A stretch of 64,000 nt of DNA from Chondrilla cf. caribensis (Eukaryota; Porifera; Demospongiae; Chondrillida; Chondrillidae). Location: NCBI GenBank assembly GCA_964020155.1, contig OZ026568.1, forward strand, positions 4,497,820 to 4,561,819, given 5' to 3'. Under the pieces are notes generated by a model. It worked only from the letters and a program-made list of their open reading frames with translations, was not told where the DNA came from and did no database searches. Shown here piece after piece: positions 25,498-38,093 of this stretch. Numbering within the stretch: the first letter of the stretch is position 1; each line of letters starts with the position of its first letter. A program made the translations under genes and the position numbers.

Positions 25498-27995
25498 TCA
25501 CTTGTTGACCGATTTCAGTGCACCTCCGAACTCCATCACTGTTGGCTTCAGTGCTACTTTGTCTTGCGATGCTGCTTGTCTGAGCGAGGATGCCGATTTG
25601 ATCTGCCTTTGGTTGGTGGGCGGCACTCTAGGAGACAGCCCACCAGCAATGCCTATAGCAGATTGTGATGTCAACTGTGTATTTTGGTGTGTGTTTCGAA
25701 GTGTTTTGTGAGATGCAGTTCGAGGTGTGTTCTGCCGTGCATCACTGTTTTGTGATTGTACAGGAGCAGAGCTCCTCGTTACAGCTGGTCTCTTTGGTGT
25801 GTCACGCTGAGAAGGAGTGATCCGTCCACCACTGACCTGGAGGGGCACTATGTCAGAGGATGTCCGCTCGCTGGCTGTCCACACCTCAGTGGGCGACGGG
25901 GGCCTGACCAGATCTGGGTCTACCTTGGAAGTGAGATCTGAAAACTGCTCTAATGAGTTGGTTGAAGTCAGTAGAGGACTGCTCGGAGACGATAGGTTAC
26001 GAGGGGAATCAGGAGGTGGAGTTAACGACCTCATGCAGTACTCTTGGTTGAGTGAAGGAAGTGGTGTATCTGGTCTGGGAACTCCCCTTCCCTCATCTTC
26101 ACTATCACTGTCACTACCTTCACTACGTACATCAAAACAAAGTTCTTCTCTCTGGATCTGCTCTTCCTGGTCAGACATTGCCCGCAGTACACTCAACAGA
26201 CTGTTGTCAGGTGAGTTGTCTGTGACTGGTGAAGTAGGAGCAGAGCTGTATCGGCGCTGAGTTGAGAGAGCTGCTCGCCATGACAGGTCACCCCAGAGAT
26301 CCAGGAATTCCTCTGACCCTTCAGCATAGTGGACAATCCTACCTTCTGGAATGGCTCCGAGGCTAAGTCTCCTCTGTAGCTTGCCACGATATGCATTGTG
26401 GCGATGGTTGTGGAAGTTAATTAGTGTATTAGCAGATGAGGGATCCCCTGAGTCACCCAACAGCTGCTGGATGTAAGCAGAGCCGGATATCCCTCGGAGG
26501 CTGTTCTGTTCCACCTCGTGAAAGGTCAGCTCTCCAGGGCTATCTGGGACTTCATCCTCCAAGCTTCCTTCGTCTGGGGTGACACTAATAGCTCTCAGGT
26601 CCAGGGGAGGAGGTTTGGGTTTGGGGGGTCTGGTCACTTCCTTCTCAGTATCTGGTGTCTTCTTCTTCTGATGTGTTCTCTTTGTTCCTGACCTGGGTCC
26701 TGCTTTGGTTGAAGGAGGACGAGGACCATATTTTCTCGTCTCCAAAGCGGGGTAATTGGAGTAAGGATAGATATTCCCAGGTTTACCGATATCCTTGAGA
26801 TTCCTGTCCACCTGGTGAAGTGAGATGTTGATGGGTTTGACATGGCACTTCTGACTGGCATAGCTGGTGTGTGATGCTGCCCTGGAGTGTACACAGGTAC
26901 TACAGGAGCTAGTGGACTGCCTGCTGCGTTCCTCCAGCCTGTGCTGACAGGCACCAGGGTCAACATGCGACCTGCCCACAATGTTCTTACTCTCCTGCCA
27001 AGCATCGTAAGCCCGCACTGCCTTGTAGTGCCGCTCCCTGGAGGCCCTCTCCCTCTCGATGCTAACCATCTCCTTCCTTAGAGCACCCTGAAGCAGACTA
27101 CGGTTAGTTGAGTCCTCTTTATTGGATGCCCAGTGGAGGGCATGTAGTAGGCGTGACACCTCGTGATGACCTCCCAACTCTGACATATCCAATGGATACG
27201 AACCATTGTTGTCCTGAAAAGGGCAATGGGGCAATACACACAGAGAGTGAGATAGATGAAAAGTGGATCAAAGATAATATTACACATACAGCTTTGCATG
27301 GGGATACATGCACATGTACACACACACACACACACACACACACACTACACATGTAACAGGTCCAGCATATGTCACATTCAGACAAGCATTAGCAGTGGAA
27401 GGTGCACTGCTTACCTTGATAAGAATGTCCGCTCCAAAGTGCAACAGGAGTTTCACCAGCGGAACACATCCAATATGAGCCGTTATGTGCAGAGGAGTCT
27501 GACCAGAGAAACTTCTCCTAAGTATGGTACAGCAGCGATTAATCTTCTAACTCATCGATTATACGCGTTGGTAGACTCACTTGTTACTGTCTGCGCCTCT
27601 CTCCAACAACACTTTCACAACTTGAACGCATTTCTGTTCGTTCCCTGCAGTTGTTTTCCGCACTGCAAGATGAAGAGGTGTTTCTCCTTTGGCTGTACTG
27701 GCGCTGTCGACATCGACATTACAGTGATCTAGTAAGTATCTTAAACAGTCCAAATGCCATTCTCTGCAGACCATGTGGAGACCAGTAACCCCCTAAGATA
27801 AGTCGAAGACCAAAGGACGAAGCAGATTAATAAGTGAAGTGTTGGAATCACGGCATAAACGTATTTCCACACGTCAATCGTACTAACCTCACTATTTCGC
27901 TCTCTCACATCAATCGCTCCCCTCAAACATCTCTTGATCCAAGTCAAATCTCCAACTTCGCAAGCGACCGTGAAGTCATCAATATTGGAAGCCAT
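25498..27995 (-). CDS. ankyrin-repeat protein with long disordered tail (four exons)
   Basis: Exons 27884-27995, 27581-27794, 27415-27517, 25498-27213 give about 714 residues. The first ~170 residues are ankyrin repeats (DFTVACEVGDLTWIKRCL; LDCLRYLLDHCNVDVDSAST; GETPLHLAV…VVKVLLERGAD; GQTPLHITAHIGCVPLVKLL). A helical basic segment follows (MVSIERERASRERHYKAVRAY), then ~450 residues of Ser/Pro/Asp-rich disordered sequence with many SP sites. The layout resembles ANKRD53-type spindle/cilium proteins, but I am not certain of orthology. The second exon reads GYWSLHM where GVTGLHM would fit the ankyrin consensus, hinting at a different splice site or a sequence error there. Confidence 0.75.
27318..27346. 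repeat. short (CA)n tract
   Basis: CA tract in the intron before the long last exon of the ankyrin gene. Confidence 0.9.
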
Positions 27996-28146
27996 TTATA
28001 ACTAGACAGTCACCGGGTTACCATGGAAACACAATTACGCAATATTAACAGTGTAAAGAACCAAAATCGATAATATATTAATTTATTCGCTACCTAAATG
28101 CTGAGTCAAGATCAACTATTCTTTGTTATATACACACAATTCCTTT

Positions 28147-30964
28147 TCAATTTTTGAATTCCCATGTCCGCACACAGGCATCATGACCTCCGGTAACAAA
28201 GCGTGTTTTGGATATCCATTGAACGGCAGACACAGAGGCCAGAGGGTGAGCACCTGAGGGGAAGAAGGGCTGAGGTGAACACAATATGGCATCCTGTGTA
28301 ACAGGAGGTGTGGGAAACCTCTTCTCAAGAATGACTGCTTGTCATCAACAGTGTAGACAGCAATGTTGGTGTCAATGGAGCCACTGGCTATCTTGGAGGA
28401 GTCTGGAGACCAGGCAATAGCCAGTACACGAGATAAATGGATCAGAAAGGTGTGGGTTTCCTTTGGAGGAGCAACATGGAGGAGAGCAAATGTGCATTAG
28501 AAGTACACTACAAACTCTACATCAGTGGACAAGTACTTTATATTCTTGCGAGCTGTGGAGAATCACCCTTCTTCCACTTGCCACAGCTAAGTAGTCACCA
28601 CTGGGGGAAAATCGCACACAGGAAACTTCCTCTGGGAACTTGAGCACATTCTTCTCCACCAGGTCACGCCCATTGAGTGTGAAAATGTGCACAGCATTAT
28701 CCTACAAGGTGAGTGGATGAGAACCACATTGTGAGTGGATGAGGGCATTGTGAGTGGATGAGGGCATTGTGAGTGGACGAGGGCATTGTGAGTGGATGAG
28801 GGCATTGTGTACAAACTACGTACCTTTCCTCCAATGGCATATTCAGGTTTGCTTGGATGGCGGTCAACAGTGACTGGGGAGTATCCCACGTCTATGGAAG
28901 ACACCTTGTTGCTGCCCTTAGCAACCACAATGGATGTGTTGGTGAGCAGAACAACATTCTCATCCTCGTCAACATGGAAGTCAGACGGGTCAACTCCATC
29001 CAGTATCAGACATTCTGGACTGAAAGACAGAAGAGTACATGCCAACCTGTTTGTGTGAATATACACACTGGACAGGTGTTCACCTGAATTCATTTGAGCT
29101 GGAGAAATTCCTCAGCATTTTGTCAAATCCAAGAGTGTACACTTTCTCCCCGACTGCTTGGATCCTCTTGATCTCATTTGAGTGAGGCTTACCAGCCACA
29201 ACATCCTGGTCATTGCCGTCCACTTTCCAATGAGCTGTCAGAAGTCAAGGAAAACATACATACAAGACAAGTGCAGGAAACGCTGTACACACACTGGACA
29301 CTGGAGGATACTGACTCTCCCCATGTAGCAACCAGTGTAGAGAGTACTACCATCCTTGGAGCACTCCACAGCTGTGATATTCTTGTTGTGTCCCTACAGC
29401 CAAGCACACAACACATCAAGGCTAATGCTCCACACAGCAACAGCCCAGCATGGTCTAGCTACAGGGTAACTTGTACTAAAAGACCTCCTGGCCATAATTC
29501 AAAGACAGCTCACCTTCAAGACACGGATCGGTTTGTCTGGGTTGTTCTTGTCTAAGTAGTTGATGTTCCCGGACATGGAGACCGACAGCATGTACTCACC
29601 CTGCCATAGGCAGGACACTTGCTGGTCCTCGATGGCATTGCCCATCTTGAACTCTCTAAACAAATATATTACTTTGTATCCATGGTAACAGGAATTCCAT
29701 ACAGGACTCTACCCTTACGTCACAACTTGAGATGTCTCCACATCATACACTTTACAGGTCTTGTCTCCAGAAGCAGTCAACACACGGGAGCTATCAGGAC
29801 TCCAGCTAACCTGCAGCAAAGAACTAAGCCCATCACAACGACCAGACCCATGATGAGAACTGTGATGCACTCACCGAGTATATTCCACCGCTATGAGCCT
29901 TCCCATCTTTGCCCAGCTTCCCTACCACCTCACCAGTTCGCCCGTCTATGAGCACTGCCTGATATACACAAGACCACAACATATGTAGACTACTGGAGAA
30001 TCACATCAGTCACATGACATCAACCTACCACCCCATCAGCTCCGCCCGAGCATGCTTTTTCTCCACTCGGTGAGAATCGAATAGTATTTACAAAACGGCT
30101 GTGCTCTCTAATGACCTTCTTGTATTTGAAAGGTGGTCCTTCAAACCAGCAGATGGCATTGTCCTCACCAGCCGTCACAATTCGATACGGTCTGCAAGGC
30201 TTGATGTCAATGGAATTGATGAACTTGCTGTGCCCAGTAATTTCACCTACTGAAGAGCCTGCGTCCCACATGAAGACATGTCCAAACCTACAAGACCTCA
30301 GACAGTGAAGCAGCACTCCCATCAGGTTGCTACCAGGCAAGGACTCACTTCTCCCTTCCTTCACTGCAAATGGCAATTCTCTTGCTTTCGGGGTCCCAGG
30401 AAATGTCCTTGATGTTACCGGCGATAGGTTGAAACTCATTCTTCAAGATATGCTCCTTTTGAGTGGTGTCCCAAATACGAATTTTACCAGATTGATCTAA
30501 TCAGTAGACAAAGATGGTCTGCTAATTCCAAACACAGGTAGCACACACGTCAAATAGGGTAGAGGGAGAGACCCCATCACGCACCTCCTGATGCAATGTA
30601 GAAACCAGTTGGAGAATACTTGGCCACAGTGACCGGGACTGAGTGTTGCGTGTAAACGTCTACTGTTCCAGGATTCTGAGGATACGGAATTTAGTATAAC
30701 AACACAAATCACTCGATATTCCTCCCCACAGAGCCTCGTGTTCACTTACAGCGATATCGCGTATGATGACTGATTTACCACAAGTATACAGGAAGTTCTT
30801 TCCCTTTGGATCTCCGTTGATTACCAAGGGTACGCCTCGCTGGGCATGTGGTAGAGTCGAGTATATTGGGCCTTTAGGACGATAAAGACGACAACGGTGA
30901 AGTGGGACTTATATAGTATACGAAAGAACTAGGCCATTGTAACTTCACCTGCTTCGAACGACAT
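28147..30964 (-). CDS. WDR1: WDR1 / actin-interacting protein 1
   Basis: A double seven-bladed WD40 propeller protein that works with cofilin to disassemble actin filaments. About 14 short exons run from 30949-30964 (MSFEAG, 16 nt) to the TGA at 28147. Strong family blocks are [133 protein letters not shown], and at the end [14 protein letters not shown] (human: GGMDMMVYVW and a WTITY end). Exon borders in the middle were not all checked. Short GTGAGTGGATGAGGGCATT repeats sit in the intron at 28705-28805. Confidence 0.92.
28705..28808. repeat. 19-bp tandem repeat in WDR1 intron
   Basis: Five copies of GTGAGTGGA(T/C)GAGGGCATT, with a diverged first copy (GAGAACCACATT). On the transcribed strand the array lies directly downstream of the 5' splice site of the preceding exon. 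Confidence 0.85.
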
Positions 30965-31187
30965 TTTTTCTGCAAATGACGCAGTGTAGCCTACGAGAGA
31001 GTGAGAGAGACTATAGTATTGCCTTATATGGGCATTTCCGTTAAACCGCAGGGAAATCGCGTTGCAAACGTGAACGAACATACAACTCGAAACTAGTTTA
31101 TGTACATCAATTCAATTCCATACATCATTCCAAAAATAATGAAGACACTCAATTGTATCCTTGAAAAAGTGGATAATTCAATGCTAA

Positions 31188-34100
31188 TTAAACTTCAGAA
31201 ACTGGTGTTTCTTTTGTGCTGTCTGAAGAGGCTGGCTCCTGAGTATCTGGATCCTTGGCCTTCTTCTTCCCATCAGTTTCCTCCTCACCCTGTTGGCGAC
31301 GCCTCCTGTTCAGCTTAGCAGCCAGCTCAGCACTAACACTCGGCTTCTTTGGTTCCACTGGTGGAGGCACTCTCCCACCCTTCCGGAGAGGCTTCCCTGA
31401 TGACTGGAGAGTACATCGAACATTCTCAAACATGTACATGGTCACACAAGTGTGAAGTTACAAGTCTCACATGACATACAGACACAGTGTCAAGCCCCAC
31501 ACACTGTACAACATGTAGAGGTGGACAGTTGTCAGTGCTCACCAGCAATGATGCCATTTCTGCCATGACACCCCCGGATCCAGCACCTGACTTAGGTGGG
31601 TCCACATCAACTCTTCTCAACTGAACATTACCTTTCTTAATTCGTTCCATCATTTCAACCATAGGATCAGCTGTCGGTCAGCGAGAGATGGTCAGTGTGG
31701 AAGACAGTCATACAATGATTCTTAGGGAAATTACCTTTTGGCTCATCCTTTGGGGGGGACGGAGCTTTCTTCACAGTGATCAAGTTCCTGGAAAGGGACA
31801 GTAAAAGTAGCAAAGCTAACCCCATTCACATCACACAATGCAGGCACATACTTGATTGGTTGGAGTGTGGGAGGAGGAGGAGGAGGGGGAGGGGGTGGGG
31901 CTATGGACCAGAAGGAGAACACATTATACTCCTCACAAAACACCGTATAGCTCACATAATCTCACCACTTGGTGGTGGAGGTGGAGGTGGAGGTGGACCA
32001 CCAGCAGGTGGGGGAGGTGCAGGTGGTCCACCTGCTGGTTCACCCGCTGCAGCAGTCTTCAATTTCTCCTTGAGTTCATTCACTGCAGGGGAAAGTCCAC
32101 CTAGGGTGTTACTCCCTGTCAATACAGTGACAGAGATCTCCCATGCACACACCTTCGCTCTCTGCTTTCTCTGCCCTTTTAGACTGATTCTCGGCCTCTT
32201 CACTCAGCAGAGTCAGTTTTTCTTCCAGTTCTAAAACAAAATACAATCAATAATTACCTGGTAATTGGCAGAGGAGCCAAATACTAACTTGTTATTTCTT
32301 CAAGAAGAGTGTTTTCCTTCAGCTTACTGACCTGCGACTCAAGGTGCTCTACCTGCAAGATAAGACTCGAGGGATCAACACAGAACAGAAGACAATATAC
32401 CCTACACACCTCCTCTTTGTGTTGGCTCTTGGCCTCAGCTAACTTGGTATTAAGAGCCTCGATATCACTGAGAGCCTGGAGGAGCTGCTGCTGGTCAACC
32501 GCTCCAGACATGAGTATTGCACTTTGCCTTCGAGCAGCCTGCATCTCGTTAACACTGTGTTGTGCAAGACGCTCTACTTCTATCCTTCTAGCTCTTTCCT
32601 CCTCCAACTGGGTTGACATGGCCTTCATCTCCTCCAGGGCAAGTTCCGATGCCTTTCTAATCCTGTCCATAGCATCAGCCTCAATCATGACCATGCCCTC
32701 TCTTTCTGCTGCGTCACTCTCAAAAGCTTCTATCTATCATTGAAACAATGTTTCAAACCAACATCACCATTGCAAGTGATTCTAACCAACCTTTTTCTTT
32801 AAGTAAACCATTTCTTCCTCTTTGGATACCTGTGTTATGCGCTCTTCTTCTAGAGATTTCTCCAGTTTCTCAATGTACTCTCTATAGTCTACACCAAACA
32901 ATTAGGCAGCCCATCAAGTAGATGTGCCACTCAACACTAATCCCACATAGCCACTCCCAGTTCCTTCATACACTATAGTCTTGTTGAATGTGATGGGTCT
33001 GGCAGTGACCAACAGGAAGTTCCTGCTAAACAGGACTTGACTGTACACTTTTTGTAACAAGTTCAAGACGGACTAGATTCTTCATCATAATACAGGAGGA
33101 GCAAAGCCAATCAGCAGGGTTATAAAATTAGTTATAGTAAGTTAATCACATTCATTATAATTATAATGTAATTCATGGGTTAGGTTCACAGCCTAAATTT
33201 GCATAAATCTCCCCCTTCCTAATGTAAAATGGCAGTTTGGTACTAAGCCATCAGACTACCACCCAACACCACTGGAACACATTATTATATCTGTGACTCT
33301 CACCTGTGATCTCCTTCTTCAGCTCAGCATTCTCCTTCTCCAAGCTATCAGAGCTGGAGTCCCCTTCCTTGGAAAGGGCCAGTTGACTTTCTAACACCTT
33401 CACTTTATGAGATAGCTATGAAAAACGGAGCATTACATACAGAACATATAGCATAGTCATCAGTACAAATACATGAATCCAATCACAACCGCACACACCA
33501 CAACATCAGGTGGGTAGGATGACAGCATGTCAGTCAAATACCCGTTAGAAATATTGAAAATGGAATGGTAGTGCTTTCCACTCCTCAGCAGTTTGGTGAA
33601 TAACAAACACAAGCAGACCGAACTAAAATGACCATGTCAATGATTATTTTGAGTCCCCTGTACTCAACAGACCTGAGTGGCAAGCTGCTCGGCTACTCTC
33701 GTCATCTCTTGCTGTTCCTCCAGTTTAGCAGAAATATGACCATATTGATCGAAGGCTCCCATGGCCTCTTCAGTGTACATGAAGATAATAAAACACTTGA
33801 GATTAGATGTGAGATAGTCAAAACATTCGAGTACCCACTTTCACGAAGCTTCTCGTGTTCCTGTATATTGTCATTCAATTTGTTCTTGGTTTCTTCATGG
33901 TCTTGCTTCTCTTTTTGGAACTGTGGAGGGGATTTTAATTTGAACTCATAAACGAAAAAAAGTACAAGGAACCCTCGATTACATTTTTTCCAAGTTGCTT
34001 GTATCTATTTCGAAGGTCCTCAAATTCAGAAATAGCTGGGAGCAAGAAAAGATATGACGTAGACAATCAACAATATTTACACAGAGATCACAAATACCTT

Positions 34101-34194
34101 TCCTGGACAGCGATTTCAAACTCTCGTAGCTCCTGTCAACTCTTAGAAACTTGGCCTTTAACTCATCATATTTGTCCAGTGAAACGGTCGCCAT
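31188..34194 (-). CDS. SHTN1: shootin-1-like coiled-coil protein
   Basis: Roughly 13 exons starting MATVSLDKYDELKAKFLRVD at 34194 and ending …ETPVSEV at 31188. Most of the protein is coiled coil. The segment ELALEEMKAMSTQLEEERAR…, ARRQSAILMSGAVDQQQLLQ, ALSDIEALNTKLAEAKSQHK has the order of the matching human shootin-1 region. Next come a polyproline block (GGPPAPPPPAGGPPPPPPPP) and MVEMMERIKKGNVQLRRV, followed by MAEMASLL, the conserved 'EMM-RIKKG' block after the polyproline in shootin. The tail is basic and Glu-rich. In vertebrates shootin couples actin flow to L1-CAM in axons. Here a general actin-adhesion role is inferred. Many internal exons were not delimited. Confidence 0.65.
31958..32050 (-). 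other. polyproline-encoding exon of the shootin-like gene
   Basis: The transcribed strand is CCACC-rich and encodes proline runs of up to ten residues with GG breaks, a profilin or SH3 ligand type of sequence. A second C-rich block (about 31863-31905) lies in the next exon or intron and encodes PPPPPPPPPP in an adjoining frame. Confidence 0.6.
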
Positions 34195-34760
34195 CGTAGT
34201 CTTCCTCGAAACCGAGCGAAGGGAAATATTGCGCAATTTAGCTATAAATAGTTATTAGCACATGGGAAGACCCATATCTGGTCACGTGATCATTTTATCG
34301 CGACCAGGCCCACGGGTCGTAGACAAGGCGCAAATTGTGGGGACGCTGCTATGAATCTTGTTATGGAACCCCGCCCAAGTTCCGCCCTCTTTCCCACGAA
34401 GCGACCACACAGCAGTGGAAATCGCGATAGGTCATCCTGATAATGGTCAACAATGAAAGAAGTAAAATTACAGAACATTGCACCTGCTGTACTACAATCA
34501 AGGAAACATAATAATCGCAACATAATATACTACATCCCATACTTAGCCCAAGTCAGAAAATTAAAATCACCGAATCAGTGAAAAAAAATTGATGAATCAA
34601 AAGAATGATTACTAAGAGTACACCATCAACAACAGAACAAAGCCATACGTGAAGCAATACATAAATAACATAAAAGTCATAACATTATAAGGGGTTATAG
34701 CACCTGTGAAAAATTGTATTAGGATAACTAATAAATTGAAGAAAAATGAAAAGCAGCTTG

Positions 34761-35435
34761 TTATCTCCGACGATTATTTGTTGCTGCATTAGCAGTTGTC
34801 AATCTCTTACTGGGTGGCTGGATTTTTATGTTCCCAGCTTGATTTTGAGGACAGTATTTTATGGTGTGAGCAGCATCGCCATTCGCTCCACATATTGGGC
34901 AAGTATAAGCTCTTAAAACTGGACAGGTCACTCTACCTTCAGCATCCTTGAGGCAATGAGAAGTATACAAACTTTCACTTTCGCCGTTGTTTCGACAGAA
35001 CACACAAACGTCTTGTTTACTTGCAGCTTTGGCAGCAGCAGCGGCCTTTCTCTTCTGTAGTAAAACTGAAGGCGGATCGCGTTTCTGAGAAAAGGGATCG
35101 CTCTCGTTGGATGTGTAGCTTAGAGTTTGATCGCCGAGGATGGAGGCTATGGTGGGGTCCAAATACTCCAGAGAATCCCCGCTAATGCTCGACGATGAAC
35201 CAAAACTGTTGTGTCTTGATCTGGGGGATTCAGCTGCAGGATATTCCTCCTCCTCTGGGCGCAAGCCAAAGCCTTTGATAAGGTTAAAGAGACCAAAGTA
35301 GTCGGTGAAAGGACTGTAGTCTTGAGCATTCACAGCTTCTTCTAGCGTTCCACAAATTAGTTGATTATCAGAAAGGTTCGGGTGTCCCATTTGAATAGCT
35401 CGCAACATCTTTGTAGGGTAAATCGAATAAATCAA
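34761..35435 (-). CDS. nanos: Nanos-family RNA-binding zinc-finger protein, intronless
   Basis: Translational repressor acting with Pumilio, a marker of germ-line and stem cells. One exon, 224 residues from the first ATG; the second ATG (MLRAIQMG, 35408) is also plausible. The C terminus has the two CCHC fingers of Nanos: CVFCRNNGESESLYTSHCLK then CPVLRAYTCPICGANGDAAH and TIKYCP. Cys/His spacing fits C-x2-C-x12-H-x-C and C-x2-C-x7-H-x4-C. The N-terminal half is low-complexity (SRHNSFGSSSSISG) and ends in a short Ala/Lys helix. The lack of introns matches several animal nanos genes. Confidence 0.93.
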   Translation of the reverse strand: MIYSIYPTKMLRAIQMGHPNLSDNQLICGTLEEAVNAQDYSPFTDYFGLFNLIKGFGLRPEEEEYPAAESPRSRHNSFGSSSSISGDSLEYLDPTIASILGDQTLSYTSNESDPFSQKRDPPSVLLQKRKAAAAAKAASKQDVCVFCRNNGESESLYTSHCLKDAEGRVTCPVLRAYTCPICGANGDAAHTIKYCPQNQAGNIKIQPPSKRLTTANAATNNRRR

Positions 35436-35773
35436 GCGCGCAAAGCCTCGGCAACAATCAGAAAGCTTTTAAATATCACAGAAAGCTCCCTTCATCCAAG
35501 TAACTACTTCTGGGTGTGAACGCTTATACAGCAGCTGCCGCCTTCCAACATTATGTTATTCATAGGTAACCACAACAACAGTATTTCGCTTCTGATTGGT
35601 CCAAATGGTCGCATGACTGCCAAATATGGCTGATGGGCGGGTTCTCACTCGCGAGCCCGCCATTTTCGCCCGCCAATTTTAAAGAGCTTACATTGCAATC
35701 TAAACACAAAACATTTAGGATCGTGTTCAAAGTAAACTATGTCACAAAACATGTCCACTTGTAAAGCTTGGTG

Positions 35774-37003
35774 TTAGGATTGCTGCTCCTCTTTAGGTTC
35801 CTTGTAGGAGTAGTTGTGTGCTCCACAAATGTCATAAAATCCAACTGAGATTAAAGTCTCTCTAGTGTTTAGGAGATGTGAAATAAAAACACTTGTGATG
35901 TCCTTGAAATAAGGAATCCTGACAAATCTGCAGCGAGACATGACAACCTACAAGAGGATGGAGAAGTCATATGCATGATTAGTGTTAAGATCTTAAACAG
36001 ACCATATAGCATACCAGATCAGCTAATATCTCCAGCAAAGACGTTGTAGTCTCATCCTGTACATCAAACAGCACTGCTTTTGTGATCGTCTCGTAGTACA
36101 AGCAGTCATCAATGGTTGTAGTCAAAGTCAATGCAGGGTTCAAGACTACACAGTTGATAGCTTCTAAATCTTCCTTCTGGTTCGTGACCCATTCAGAATG
36201 CCCTGACACAATGTAACATCTCTGTCCTATTGATTTATGAAGTTTCTGCCAAGGAATGGGATCCTGTAGGAAACACAGATTCAATAAAATTAATGTACAC
36301 CCCATTACTGATGAGTTGTGAGTCACCAGCTCACATCGCAAATGAAAGGTTCAACTACTCCAACAACACCAGGATAACTGCAAACAGTGTTCTCCACCAG
36401 AGATACCATTTCATCTGCTGTTTTGAGTTGTCCACTAATCACCTCATATTTGTCCTTCTCCTACAATCACAAACAGTTTATACACACTAATCGACACAAC
36501 ATGCTACAGGAGACCTTACCCTATTGTACAGTGATGATCCATTGAAACAAACAATAATTCCAATATGTTTTCCCAGTTCAAGTCCGCAAGAACTGACTGC
36601 TTCTGAAATGAGTTCAAATGGTTGTTCTACCTTGTCTAAAACCACACAGTGGCCATGTGCTGTTGTGGCATGTGCTGCAGACTGCATTCAATGTAATTGA
36701 AGTGGTGATTGGGAGCAACCTTCCACACAGCACAGAAACATAATATGTAGTCTCTTACACCAAACTTGTCCTTCAGTACAACTCGAAACTGTACATGGAA
36801 CTTCTTCAAATAGTCAACTTGCTCAGTGAAGCACACAGCAGGAAGGGGAGTAACACAAAATTGATTTATCTTTAGTTTTCCCAAACCGTACATCCCAGAG
36901 CACAGAACAGGGCAGACTAGATAAGGAAGACTGAATTTTGCATCCTACGAGAAACAGAGGTACACCAGTAAAATAACACACACACACTCACACACACACA
37001 CAT

Positions 37004-37070
<67 letters not shown>

Positions 37071-37076
37071 ACCACC

Positions 37077-37107
<31 letters not shown>

Positions 37108-37877
37108 CACACCATACACAACCACACACAGAGGTCAAAATATGTACGGTATGAAAAGTATTGTGCACACTTGATGTGCTTGGCACGGTGACTACAACAT
37201 GAACCTTCTTGTGGTAAATGTCGGCAAGATGCTTAATTGTTGGAATGCCCTTCAAGGAGGCAGCAGCTCTTGCACAGATGCTTGAAACAGCAAACATTTC
37301 TCCCCTATTAGCAACTTCAATGGAAGACAGTCGGTCGTCTATGTCCTTCTGACTCCCTGGTTCGATCCCTTTCAACGCAACACTGATAGCATCCAAGATC
37401 ACATCAGGGACGTAGCCATCCAGTGGAGCTATGTTCTCCTGCGATGTGGTGTCTGCATCAGTGTTATTGTGACCCTTGGAGACCTCCTGTAGAGGCGTTG
37501 AAAAGCTTGTGACGGTCTACCAAAGAGGGTAAGAACAGACATGAGGCTGGAACCACGGAGCAATGGAGCATGAGGGTAGCATAGTCAACCTTCTCTCTTC
37601 CGTTTATTACACAAAACAGATCCAAATGAAGTGCTTTATTGAAGCAACTGTCGTAGGTCATACGACCACTTAGTCGTGAGACAACCTCAGGACGGGCCAG
37701 CTCTTGGAAGTACTCGGCCATGCGCCCAAAGACATCTTGTGGTCTTTCAACGGCCACAATGTTGAGCATCTTCTCAAGTTCCATTGGTATTTCATTTTCG
37801 TTTAGAAGCCTCACTGCTTTTTCCTTTTCTTGTCTTCTCTTCAATTCATGTAAAACGCCTTTTGTTGCAAACGCCAT
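35774..37877 (-). CDS. ENO4: enolase-like protein ENO4
   Basis: The first exon (37877 leftwards) has an RIIα/Dpy-30-like start: LLNENEIPMELEKMLNIVAV, then PQDVFGRMAEYFQELARP. Middle exons show HCVVLDKVEQPFELISEAVS, SCGLELGKHIGIIVCFNG and the TIM-barrel-like QRCYIVSGHSEWV, matching human ENO4 (sperm flagellar enolase-like) in order. The end reads GAHNYSYKEPKEEQQS. ENO4 is required for sperm motility in mouse. The metal-binding acidic residues of true enolases were not clearly found, so enzymatic activity is doubtful. A CA tract (about 36977-37068) joined to (CAA)n lies in one intron. Confidence 0.8.
36977..37108. repeat. compound (CA)n-(CAA)n microsatellite
   Basis: CA units with small interruptions followed by CCACCACC and about twelve CAA units, in an ENO4 intron. 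Confidence 0.95.
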
Positions 37878-38093
37878 TTTAACAGCTCAATAATAGTTTC
37901 CCTATAGCAACGACACCGCATACGCGTGCATTAATCGCCATCTGTACCTCGTCTAGCATCTTCGAATCGTTTTGAATTTATATAATACGATCATGTTGAT
38001 TAGCTACTTAAATATAAGTGATATTACGGAATTAGAATAGAAAAGTTTATTTACATATTATATACTTTCATAAAAATAATTAAAAGGGTCAAA

